NCBI GenBank assembly: GCA_029777735.1
Contig: JAKORR010000728.1
Coordinates: 1 to 12,332 of the forward strand
Source of the DNA: Armatimonadota bacterium
GTDB taxonomy: Bacteria; Armatimonadota; Zipacnadia; Zipacnadales; FEN-943
Direction: 5' to 3'
Length of the DNA stretch: 12,332 nucleotides
Part shown: positions 1 to 6,589 of the stretch, piece after piece
Position numbering within the stretch: position 1 is the stretch's first letter
Layout of the letters: every line of letters starts with the position of its first letter
Program-made: the position numbers and the translations under genes
Notes under the pieces: model-generated
Told to the model about the DNA's origin: nothing
The model's input: only the letters and a program-made list of their open reading frames with translations
Database searches by the model: none

Positions 1-182
1 ACGGTCGCAAGCTGGGTGTAGAGAAGCCAATGGGCGAGGGCCGAGTGAACTTTCCAGTGCTCGTGCCGAAACTCAAGTCGCTGGGCTACCGCGGACACTT
101 GACCATCGAGCGCGAAATCAGCGGCCCGAAGCAAGTCGAGGACATTCAGCGGGCCATGGCGATCCTTGAGCCGCTGAGGTAG
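1..182 (+). CDS. Sugar phosphate isomerase/epimerase-like TIM-barrel protein, C-terminal fragment
   Basis: This is the last 59 codons of a gene that begins before the window; the frame starts at base 3 and ends with TAG at 180-182. The visible residues include EKPMGEGRVNFPVL, then GYRGHLTIEREISG, then a closing helix (KQVEDIQRAMAILEPL). A P.GEG.V.FP segment followed by GY.G.LTIEREISG is the usual C-terminal end of xylose-isomerase-like (AP endonuclease family 2) TIM-barrel proteins, where the Glu of the IERE strand belongs to the metal-binding site. Such enzymes isomerise or epimerise free or phosphorylated sugars and inositols in the cytoplasm. The substrate cannot be told from this fragment. 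Family membership is fairly sure from the motif; specific function is unknown. Confidence 0.75.
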   Translation, partial: GRKLGVEKPMGEGRVNFPVLVPKLKSLGYRGHLTIEREISGPKQVEDIQRAMAILEPLR

Positions 183-420
183 CCGCGGGAAGTGCACGCT
201 TGGGCCCTAAGTTCCTGCCGACAGCGCGGCACAGAACGTGCTACAGCTGCCCGGCGGAGGGCAGGCACCATGCGAGAAGCTTGGCCCCGAGGATGTGGGG
301 ACCGCGCGGGGGCAGGCGCAAACAGGCAGTATTCGTCGCGTGGTTGCGGCGGGTCCTCGGGTCTGGTACCAGTCCGTCCTTATGCCCCTGAGGGTTGAGG
401 CCGAGCCGAGGAATCTATCT

Positions 421-427
421 AGAGAGG
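421..427 (+). promoter_or_regulatory. Ribosome binding site for the prepilin-like gene
   Basis: AGAGAGG lies nine bases before ATG 437. It supports 437, rather than the GTG at 484, as the original start, and so supports the reading that the gene is frameshifted. Confidence 0.45.
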
Positions 428-436
428 CGTGAACCC

Positions 437-1083
437 ATGATCCACAGAGCACAGCGGCAGGGCTTTACTCTTATCGAGCTTTTGTGGTAATCGCCATCAT
501 AGCGATCCTAGCAGCGATTCTTTTTCCCGTCTTTGCTAGGGTTCGCGAGAAGGTGCGCCAGGCAAGTTGTCTGGCGAACGTCAAGCAGTTCGCGCTCGCG
601 ATTCTAATGTACGCACAGGACTACGATGAGACGCTGCCCATGAGCACCAGTCTGTGCGTTGATGGCGTGCGGACGATTGCCGACTTCGCGCAACCCTACT
701 GCAAGAACTCCCAGATCTTGTATTGTCCCACGGACAGAACGGGAGCGGTCGAGATCGCGAACATTCTTGCGGTAGTTGGGCTACCCATGGCGCCAGGGGC
801 TGTGCAGCGAATGAGCTACACGGCGAACCCGCTCCTCCTTGCCTCGAAGGTCGACAATCCGGGCTGGCCTGTGTTCGCACTGGCGGAGGTGGCATACCCG
901 GCCGAGTGCCCGATGACCTTCGACGGCATCTGGAATACCACAACGCTCCAGACCTATCTTGGGTCGCTGCCGGCCTATCGCCACAACGACGGGGCAAACG
1001 TAGGTTTTGTAGACGGCCACGGCAAGTGGGTGGGCAAGGACAACCACCCTGTATCCTGGTTCTACCGCGACCCGCGGACCTAG
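437..1083 (+). pseudogene. Prepilin-type H-X9-DG protein, frame broken by a one-base deletion
   Basis: The gene reads from ATG 437 as a short basic leader, then GFTLIELL, and meets TAA at 488-490. Shifting by one base at 482-487 restores V-V-I-A-I-I-A-I-L-A-A-I-L, and the frame then runs open to TAG at 1081-1083. The repaired product has 215 residues: prepilin peptidase site between G9 and F10, Glu at +5 (E14), a hydrophobic helix to about residue 31, then FPVFARVREKVRQASC, a globular region and a C-terminal YRHNDGANVGFVDGHGKW. That last stretch is an exact H-X9-DG motif (H, nine residues, DG), the signature of the prepilin-processing-associated family. These proteins are pseudopilin-like, exported and anchored by the N-terminal helix; individual functions are mostly unknown. 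A GTG start at 484 would lack the peptidase site and any ribosome binding site. The missing G may be a sequencing error or a true mutation; no classical slippery heptamer is in frame. Confidence 0.85.
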
Positions 1084-1170
1084 CGGGTGGGTTGGGCGCG
1101 TGGCAGAGGCAGGAGGACGATTGCCCCGCCCAAGCTGACCGATGTGCCTTGAGTGAGCGAGAGGGATGAA

Positions 1171-1243
1171 CCCCGCGGCAGATCGACCGTCAGGGGGGCC
1201 TTTTGCGCGGGGACCGACGACCCTGCGGCGTGCAATGCATTGC
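1171..1243. repeat. Inverted repeats in the convergent gap
   Basis: CCCCGCG at 1171-1177 pairs with CGCGGGG at 1206-1212, with 28 bases between. A perfect 12-base palindrome, GCAATGCATTGC, lies at 1232-1243. Both fall between the 3' ends of the convergent prepilin-like and oxidoreductase genes, so they could help end transcription. Neither is followed by a clear T-run on either strand, so they are not called as intrinsic terminators. Confidence 0.3.
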
Positions 1244-1272
1244 CCCGGAGGCAGGCTCGCGCCCTCAGGTGC

Positions 1273-2574
1273 TTACATACCCGCCTGCGCCAGGCCCGCG
1301 GCCTTCGTCGCTAGACCTATCATGCCCGAGAGGGTTCTGTCAGACGGGTAGAGCTGCGACGCCTCCACGAGGAACAGCCCCGCCGCAGGTCCCGCCAGCG
1401 GGGGTACTCGCTTCGCGAAGCCGGTGGTACAGATTGGTTGAGCGTGGGTGTCGCGCGTAATCACTTTGCCCACGACGAGGTTCGGGAATCCCGGCCACAG
1501 AATCGAGAGGTTCTCGTTGAAGTACCAGGCCCACTCCTCATCGCTCCACAGCCACCGCGGATCGTCCTGGGCCACGTACATCGGTACGTACAGGATTTCG
1601 CTATCCCATCTCCCATTCTGGTTTAGGTTGCTGTACTCCACCAAGCCGTTCACCTGAACCCGGCGATCGTTGATGTTCACCCAAAAGTAGGGAGTCAGGT
1701 GTTCCTTCAGGCGGAACAGACAGCACACGACGCCCAAGGTCGGCACCTCGTCCAGCGTGCGGCTCCAATCCGGCAGGGCCTCAGCCGATAGGCGCGCCGC
1801 CACTGGCAGGGGCACGGCAAGGATCGCCGCGTCGGCCTCCAGCTCACCCTCAGCCGTCTCCACAGCCTTCACGCGCCCCGTCGAAGCGCGAAGGGCTGTC
1901 GCGGGGCAGCCTACCGTGATACAGGCACCCGCGGCCTGCGCACGGGTGGCGAGGGCGTCCAGCAGCGTGGCCGCCCCTCCATCAAAGTAGCCCATGCGGT
2001 CAGGGCGCAAGAGGCTGCTGCGCGACGTGCCAACTCGCCAGAGGCGGTGCCACATCCACGCGGCCGACACGCCGTCGTGATACGCACCGAAGTTGCCCTC
2101 CAACAGCGACTGCCAGAGGAGCTCGTACACCTGTGGGCCGGCGGTCCGCAGTAACCAGTCCTTTGCCGTAATCCTGTCCAGCGGCAGCCAGTCGCGCAGT
2201 TGGTGTGCCCTGACCGCCTGCAGGCCCATCCGCAAACGGTTGGCGAGGGAGAGGGGCCTGTATCGCAGCACGTCCAGAGCTGTGGAAAAGGGATACAGCG
2301 TTCCCTGATGCCAGTGCGCCACAGGAGCCGGCGCCCAGTGGAGGCGTTCGGAGAGGCCCAGGTCCTCTGCCAGCGCCACCAGCTCGTGGTCAGACTCGCA
2401 GACGAAGTGGTAGTACCGCTCGATGCGTGAGGATCCCATCGACAGGGACCGAGCCAGCCCCCCCAGCTCCTCGCGGGCTTCAACCAGATGCACCTGCCAG
2501 CCCGCCTGCGAGAGCCTGTAGGCAGCGGTCAGGCCCGACACGCCGCCGCCGACAACCACGGCGCGCGGGCTCAC
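1273..2574 (-). CDS. FAD-dependent oxidoreductase, amine oxidase/protoporphyrinogen oxidase-like fold
   Basis: The 433-residue product begins almost at once with a dinucleotide-binding Rossmann motif (VVVGGGVSGLTAAYRL, about residues 6-21). The acidic end of the second strand follows (VEAREELGGLARS, E32), as in amine oxidases, phytoene desaturases and protoporphyrinogen oxidase-like proteins. Near the C-terminus, GLFLVEASQLYPSDRTLSGMIG matches the second FAD-contact region of this fold. It has no signal peptide or membrane helix and is probably cytoplasmic. The start is GTG; it shares the four bases GTGA with the stop of the upstream glycosyltransferase gene, which implies translational coupling. 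It is the third gene of a unit with a GT2 and a GT-C glycosyltransferase, so its substrate is probably a sugar nucleotide, a glycan or a polyprenyl lipid. That is inferred from context only. Proteins of this type are often named protoporphyrinogen oxidase in automated annotation, but nothing here points to haem synthesis. Confidence 0.85.
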   Translation of the reverse strand: MSPRAVVVGGGVSGLTAAYRLSQAGWQVHLVEAREELGGLARSLSMGSSRIERYYHFVCESDHELVALAEDLGLSERLHWAPAPVAHWHQGTLYPFSTALDVLRYRPLSLANRLRMGLQAVRAHQLRDWLPLDRITAKDWLLRTAGPQVYELLWQSLLEGNFGAYHDGVSAAWMWHRLWRVGTSRSSLLRPDRMGYFDGGAATLLDALATRAQAAGACITVGCPATALRASTGRVKAVETAEGELEADAAILAVPLPVAARLSAEALPDWSRTLDEVPTLGVVCCLFRLKEHLTPYFWVNINDRRVQVNGLVEYSNLNQNGRWDSEILYVPMYVAQDDPRWLWSDEEWAWYFNENLSILWPGFPNLVVGKVITRDTHAQPICTTGFAKRVPPLAGPAAGLFLVEASQLYPSDRTLSGMIGLATKAAGLAQAGM

Positions 2575-4088
2575 GGCGCCTTCCCTGCCCCAAGACGCTT
2601 GCTCAGGTCGAAGATGAGGAAGCCCTTCTCATTGCTGATTGTGGCGAAGTGTTCGCGTAGATAGCGACGAATCTCGGGGTGAGCCTCATTGGGCGGCGCC
2701 TTGAAGTACACGGCCCAGCGAGCGCCACGCTCTATCCGGTCCTCGATGTACCGCGGCCCAGGCACGTCCGCGGGCGACTTGACCCAAGCGGGAGGCTTGC
2801 CCATGGCCTCCCGGCCCACCCAACCAGGCCGGCGGAAGTAGTACAGACACCCATAGCCCGGCGGCATGATCACGACGGGCTTGTTGCGGGCCGGATCAAG
2901 GGCATCCAGGGCCGCTGCGGCCTCCAAGATCGGCCTATACTCCTTGTAGAGGGGCTGCGCTCCCCACACGGCCAGGATCAGGAAAACAGCGATCAATGCA
3001 CTATTGGCGAGTCGCAAGTGCCTTACCCGCGCGAGACACGTCCAGCCCAGGCCGATCAGGCCTGCGGCCGCCGGAAGGACCGGGAGCTGGTAATAGTTTT
3101 GTCGTAGATTTCCTCCGGAGATGACGATCATGTATAAAACTGTCGCGAGGAACCACCAGTGGAAAAGCCCCAGGCGGATAGGGCCGCCCCGGCGGTACAG
3201 CAGCCCGACGACCAGCAGCACCACTCCGACGGCCGTGAGGTGATCCTTGACGAAGCGGTCTATCATCAAGGAATAACCCGCTGGACGCAAGAAGTGAGAG
3301 GGGGAGAACCACATTTGCCCGCCGAAGCCGACTCCTACGGTGAAGTACTCCCGGCCGATATGTTGGTGAGCGTGCCAGTAGTAGGCCAGCGCGGGCAGCA
3401 AGGCGAGGATTGCCAGGGCCCAGAGCTCGGCCCTAGCGAAGAGCCTCCAGCCATAGCGACGGTGGGCAAGATATACTAGGGGAATTGCCAGATGCACCGT
3501 GGGCAGCTTGACAAGGAAAGCCAAGGCGCCCGTCAGCAGCGCCCCCAGCCAATAGCTTGGACGCAGCGTGGTCATGTACCGGCTGAACAGGTATAGTACG
3601 GCGATGGACAGGCACAGCATGGCCGGCTCGGACATGAGCACGCGGCTGAAGTAAACGCTTGACGGCGCGAAGGCATAAAACAGCAGTGCGTAGGTCGCGG
3701 GACGCAAGCCTAGGTGGCGCCGGGCCAACAGATACAGCAGTACAAGACCCACCATGCTGAAGGTGATCGCCACGACGCGCCCCACCCACTCGTGAACGCC
3801 AAAGAGCGGGTAGAGCAGGGCAGTGAGCCAGGTGACGAGCTGGAATTCAATCTCGATATAACCGGGTCGGTCAGCGCTGTAGTCGGTCTCGGGCCAGAGG
3901 ATGTTGTACCCATGCTGGTAGAAGTTGAGGGCGATGGGAGCGATCTGGAGCTGTTTGATCCAGTGGGCTGAGATATAGGGCCGCGTCAGGCCAATGAGTC
4001 TGACACCTAGGGCCAGTGCCAGAATCAGGACGAATTCCTGACGGTGGCTGAGGCGTCGGATTATCGCCCCTGGTCGGGCTGGCGACAC
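2571..4088 (-). CDS. GT39-like (GT-C) integral membrane glycosyltransferase
   Basis: From the GTG at 4088 the product has 505 residues with about ten hydrophobic helices, the first at about 17-34. A roughly 50-residue loop follows, which in this fold faces outside and carries catalytic residues; here it includes NFYQHGYNILWPETDY and YIEIEFQL. Further on, SRVLMSEPAMLCL resembles the conserved SEP region of the ArnT/PMT-like superfamily. The C-terminal 125 residues are soluble. Such enzymes transfer a sugar from a polyprenyl-phosphate donor to an acceptor on the outer side of the membrane, which fits the adjacent GT2 gene that would make the donor. An in-frame ATG at 4130 would add 14 residues but has no ribosome binding site. 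GTG 4088 is preceded by GAGGAG with eight bases of spacing, so I prefer it. The gene overlaps the GT2 3' end by 28 bases and the oxidoreductase start by 4. The family is fairly sure; the acceptor is unknown. Confidence 0.85.
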   Translation of the reverse strand: MSPARPGAIIRRLSHRQEFVLILALALGVRLIGLTRPYISAHWIKQLQIAPIALNFYQHGYNILWPETDYSADRPGYIEIEFQLVTWLTALLYPLFGVHEWVGRVVAITFSMVGLVLLYLLARRHLGLRPATYALLFYAFAPSSVYFSRVLMSEPAMLCLSIAVLYLFSRYMTTLRPSYWLGALLTGALAFLVKLPTVHLAIPLVYLAHRRYGWRLFARAELWALAILALLPALAYYWHAHQHIGREYFTVGVGFGGQMWFSPSHFLRPAGYSLMIDRFVKDHLTAVGVVLLVVGLLYRRGGPIRLGLFHWWFLATVLYMIVISGGNLRQNYYQLPVLPAAAGLIGLGWTCLARVRHLRLANSALIAVFLILAVWGAQPLYKEYRPILEAAAALDALDPARNKPVVIMPPGYGCLYYFRRPGWVGREAMGKPPAWVKSPADVPGPRYIEDRIERGARWAVYFKAPPNEAHPEIRRYLREHFATISNEKGFLIFDLSKRLGAGKAP

Positions 4089-4873
4089 AGGCCCATCTCC
4101 TCGGTAAAGCGACGTCGAGCGGGACCCCATCGACTAGCCCAACCCAAGTTCAGGACCAGAAAGAAGGCTTCCAGGACTATGCGCCGGGAGAGTTTCGACT
4201 TGCCTCGGGTCCGGTCGTTGAAGACAATCGGCACCTCAACGATCTTGCCGCCGGCCACCCAGCACCGGAAGATTGTCTCCATGAGGAAACCATAGCCTTC
4301 CGCCTGGGTGTTCCAGAGGGCTATCCGGTCTAGGATCTCGCGGCGATAGGCCCTAAAGCCCCCAGTGGGATCGCGGACCGGCATCCCGGTCATCAAACGA
4401 GCAAAGGCCCCGCCAAGCCGGCTCAGGACGACCCTGTGCCAAGGCCAGTTGCGCACCCTTCCTCCGGGCACATAGCGGGAACCCACGACCACGTCCGCAC
4501 CGCCGATGGCCGAGAGCAGGGACGGTATGGTGGCCGGGTCGTGGGAATGGTCGGCGTCCATGCTCAGGAGTACCGGAATCCCCAGTCGGTAGCCGTAGGC
4601 CAAGCCCAGCCGCACCGCCGACGCATAGCCCAACTTGGCCTGCCTGTGGATGACCAGCACTCGTCCTGGGTGATTCGCCGCGTACCGATCCGCAAGGTCG
4701 CCCGTGCCGTCAGGCGAGTCGTCATCCACCACGATCACGCCCAGTGGCAGGTCGAGCGAGAGGATTCGGTCGAGGAGGAGCGGGAGGTTCTCGGCTTCAT
4801 TGTAGGTGGCAATGGTAACGACGGCCGTCAGCCCTGGGCCGAGTTGGCCGACGATCGCTCCCTCCTCGTGCAT
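4061..4873 (-). CDS. DPM1-like GT2 polyprenyl-phosphate mannose/hexose synthase
   Basis: From ATG 4873 the product has 270 residues. In order it shows ATYNEAEN (22-29), VVDDDSPDGT (48-57, nucleotide-binding acidic cluster), SMDADHSHDP (104-113, metal-binding DxD with the DHSH of DPM1), GSRYVPGG (131-138), DPTGGFRAYRR (168-178), EGYGFLMET (192-200) and RTRGKSKLS (221-229). This is the dolichol/polyprenol-phosphate mannosyltransferase pattern: GDP-mannose, or a related donor, plus polyprenyl phosphate gives polyprenyl-phosphate hexose on the cytoplasmic face. There is no C-terminal GtrA-type membrane domain, so it is a soluble or peripheral form. The frame stays open upstream to a GTG at 5023, but that 50-residue extension has no family character, no ribosome binding site, and contains a good promoter. 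I therefore start at 4873, although that ATG also lacks a clear Shine-Dalgarno. The sugar, mannose or glucose, is not settled by the sequence. Confidence 0.9.
   Translation of the reverse strand: MHEEGAIVGQLGPGLTAVVTIATYNEAENLPLLLDRILSLDLPLGVIVVDDDSPDGTGDLADRYAANHPGRVLVIHRQAKLGYASAVRLGLAYGYRLGIPVLLSMDADHSHDPATIPSLLSAIGGADVVVGSRYVPGGRVRNWPWHRVVLSRLGGAFARLMTGMPVRDPTGGFRAYRREILDRIALWNTQAEGYGFLMETIFRCWVAGGKIVEVPIVFNDRTRGKSKLSRRIVLEAFFLVLNLGWASRWGPARRRFTEEMGLCRQPDQGR
4097..4102 (-). promoter_or_regulatory. Ribosome binding site deciding the GT-C start
   Basis: On the minus strand GAGGAG lies eight bases before GTG 4088 and inside the 3' end of the GT2 gene. It favours GTG 4088 over the upstream ATG at 4130. 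Confidence 0.55.
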
Positions 4874-4933
4874 TTGCGGGGGTGTCGCGGGCACCAGGGT
4901 TCTCCCGGGAATAGTTCGGGTCTCTAGCGAGGC

Positions 4934-4960
4934 ACTATAGACTCGGTCCAGGCCTATAGT
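4934..4960. repeat. Perfect 7-base inverted repeat overlapping the promoter
   Basis: ACTATAG (4934-4940) and CTATAGT (4954-4960) are perfect reverse complements separated by 13 bases. Half-site centres are 20 bases apart, about two helical turns. One arm covers the -10 hexamer and the other overlaps the -35 hexamer of the minus-strand promoter. That geometry suits a dimeric repressor, but the symmetry could also arise because both arms contain TATAG-like promoter sequence. Confidence 0.35.
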
Positions 4961-4963
4961 CAA
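4934..4963 (-). promoter_or_regulatory. Sigma70-type promoter for the GT2/GT-C/oxidoreductase unit
   Basis: On the minus strand, TTGACT (4963-4958) is followed after 18 bases by TATAGT (4939-4934). Each hexamer matches the consensus at five of six positions. Transcription would begin near 4927 and leave a leader of about 54 bases before ATG 4873. No better-spaced promoter was seen upstream of the three minus-strand genes, which overlap and appear to be co-transcribed. Confidence 0.55.
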
Positions 4964-5197
4964 CGCACGAACAGCACGGGCCTGGCTCCAGGGGACGCGA
5001 CGCCGATCTGCCTGGGCGCACACGGTGACGCCTGGAAGCGAGAGTAGTCCCGCGTAAGGCCTTATATGTCACTGCCCTAAAGCCGCCTTGCAATAGAGCC
5101 GTCGGTACAGGTTTGTCCAGTACGACGGAGTTGGCGAGACTGAAGGAGAACCGGTCCTCTTCCACGAAGCTTCCTCCGCCAACCGAGCAGCGTCGAC

Positions 5198-5204
5198 AGG
5201 AGGG
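5198..5204 (+). promoter_or_regulatory. Ribosome binding site deciding a TTG start
   Basis: AGGAGGG lies six bases before TTG 5211. This near-consensus Shine-Dalgarno is the reason for accepting the rare TTG start. Confidence 0.65.
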
Positions 5205-5210
5205 TTAGCC

Positions 5211-6515
5211 TTGTCGCTAGTCACTGTAGACCTCGCGCAGGACGAGTTGAAACAGTTGAGAGAAGAAGGAAAGGAGACGGGAGCGCTGGAGGCGCTGCTG
5301 GCTGCAGCGCAGGCACCTGGAGCAGATGTGGCCGCGGCTCTGGAGAGATTCTTTGAGGCTGCGGCGGCCGCGCCAAGCCGGCACGATTGGCCCTATGATG
5401 AGCCCTCGGCCCTTGATGAGATCCGCAGGGCCCGGCCCGAAGGGCCGCGCCGACTCGGGGTTCCCGATCCCACGGATCTGGAGGATCGCATACTGGGGGC
5501 CTGGCTGGGGCGCTGTGTCGGGTGTATGTTGGGCAAGCCCGTCGAGGGGCGCACGCGCGAGCAGATCGAGAAGCTACTGCGCGCCGCGGAAGCCTGGGAA
5601 CTGGACGACTACTTCCCGCCAGTGGCCGAACCGCCCGAGGGAGTGCCCTACCCCGCCCTGGACAGCAACGTGCTGAGAGGCAACATCACGCGAAGCGTCC
5701 GCGACGACGACACCGACTACACACTTTTGGGACTACACATCCTGGAGGAGAACGGTCCGGACTTCGGGCCGCGCCATGTGGCGCTACAATGGCTGAACCA
5801 CTTCCCGTATTACCGCGTCTACACGGCCGAACGGGCGGCGTACCGGAACCTCGTAATGGAGATAGGGCCGCCAGCGTCGGCCACATACCTGAACCCGTAC
5901 CGGGAGTGGATAGGCGCTCAGATTCGCGCCGACAGCTGGGGCTACGCGACGCCAGGGTGGTCCGAGAAGGCAGCTGAGCTGGCATGGCGCGACGCTTCGA
6001 TAAGCCATACGGGGAATGGTATCTACGGGGAGATGTACTTTGCGGCGCTTATTGCGGCGGCTCTGGTCACAGACAGCCTGGAGAAAGCCCTGGCCGCAGC
6101 CACGGCCGAGATCCCGCTCCGCTGTCGGCTGCGTGAGGCTGTTGACGACTGCGTGCTCTGGTGCGTCGAGGACCACGACTGGCAGCAGACCTGGGAGCGC
6201 ATCAACGCCAAGTACGGCCACTACCACCCGGTCCATACGATCAACAACGCGACCCTGGTCCTTATGGGCCTGCTCCACGGTGGCGGCGACTTCGGGCGTG
6301 CCGTGAGCATAGCCGTCATGGGCGGCTGGGACACGGACTGCAACGGTGCCACGGCAGGCTCAGTGATGGGGGCGTTGCTTGGCGCCTCAGCCCTGCCTAG
6401 ACAATGGGTCGCGCCGCTGCAGGATACGCTGGAGAGCGCGCTCGAAGGCATGAATATCAATAGCATCTCGGATCTGGCCCGACGCACTCTCGCCGTGGCC
6501 CAGAGAGTTGGATAG
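5211..6515 (+). CDS. ADP-ribosylglycohydrolase (ARH/DraG) family protein
   Basis: The 434-residue product has the ADP-ribosylglycohydrolase fold signatures. DRILGAWLGRCVGCMLGKPVEG (about 92-113) opens the domain, RDDDTDYTLLGLH (164-176) carries the first acidic metal cluster, HTGNGIYGEMYFAAL (266-280) forms the central helix, and GGWDTDCNGATAGS (371-384) is the second metal-binding Asp cluster. Known family members use two Mg ions to cleave ADP-ribose from arginine or serine of proteins, or from small molecules. Many divergent members have no known substrate, and this appears to be one, since its acidic motifs are embedded in unusual surroundings (W-D-T-D-C-N). About 90 residues precede the domain, the first 55 helical and Ala/Glu-rich. 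No signal peptide is visible, so it is probably cytoplasmic. It is the first of four same-strand genes. Domain assignment is strong; protein de-ADP-ribosylation is not shown. Confidence 0.85.
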   Translation: MSLVTVDLAQDELKQLREEGKETGALEALLAAAQAPGADVAAALERFFEAAAAAPSRHDWPYDEPSALDEIRRARPEGPRRLGVPDPTDLEDRILGAWLGRCVGCMLGKPVEGRTREQIEKLLRAAEAWELDDYFPPVAEPPEGVPYPALDSNVLRGNITRSVRDDDTDYTLLGLHILEENGPDFGPRHVALQWLNHFPYYRVYTAERAAYRNLVMEIGPPASATYLNPYREWIGAQIRADSWGYATPGWSEKAAELAWRDASISHTGNGIYGEMYFAALIAAALVTDSLEKALAAATAEIPLRCRLREAVDDCVLWCVEDHDWQQTWERINAKYGHYHPVHTINNATLVLMGLLHGGGDFGRAVSIAVMGGWDTDCNGATAGSVMGALLGASALPRQWVAPLQDTLESALEGMNINSISDLARRTLAVAQRVG

Positions 6516-6589
6516 CGCAGGCACGCCAGGCCGTCAGTCGGTCTCAAGCTCTGTAGCTTTACGCTGGTTGCTAGGGGGCTGATTGCGCG

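Larger units (their letters stand above)
4874..5210. other. Divergent intergenic region between the GT2 and ADP-ribosylglycohydrolase genes
   Basis: About 340 bases separate two divergently read genes. The left part holds a minus-strand promoter with a symmetric inverted repeat. The right end holds the ribosome binding site for the plus-strand gene. Minus-strand frames stay open here (upstream of the GT2 start to 5023, and 4935-5165) but show no family resemblance, and both begin with GTG lacking a ribosome binding site. I find no convincing sigma70-type promoter for the plus-strand genes. Confidence 0.5.

Noticed and set aside
192..452. Several short frames in the gap before the prepilin-like gene
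   Set aside because: Multiple overlapping frames are open on both strands, as expected in GC-rich DNA; all are rich in Arg, Gly and Ala with no motif or ribosome binding site.
479..490. Programmed -1 frameshift at CTTTTG in the prepilin-like gene
   Set aside because: The bases are not in the X-XXY-YYZ phase and no downstream stem was evident; a simple one-base loss explains the data better.
4874..5023. N-terminal extension of the GT2 frame to GTG 5023
   Set aside because: The added 50 residues have no family similarity, there is no ribosome binding site before 5023, and the stretch contains a good promoter for the gene itself.
4935..5165. Minus-strand 76-codon frame upstream of the GT2 promoter
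   Set aside because: GTG start without ribosome binding site, no recognisable motif, and a Pro/Arg/Cys-rich end typical of a shadow frame.
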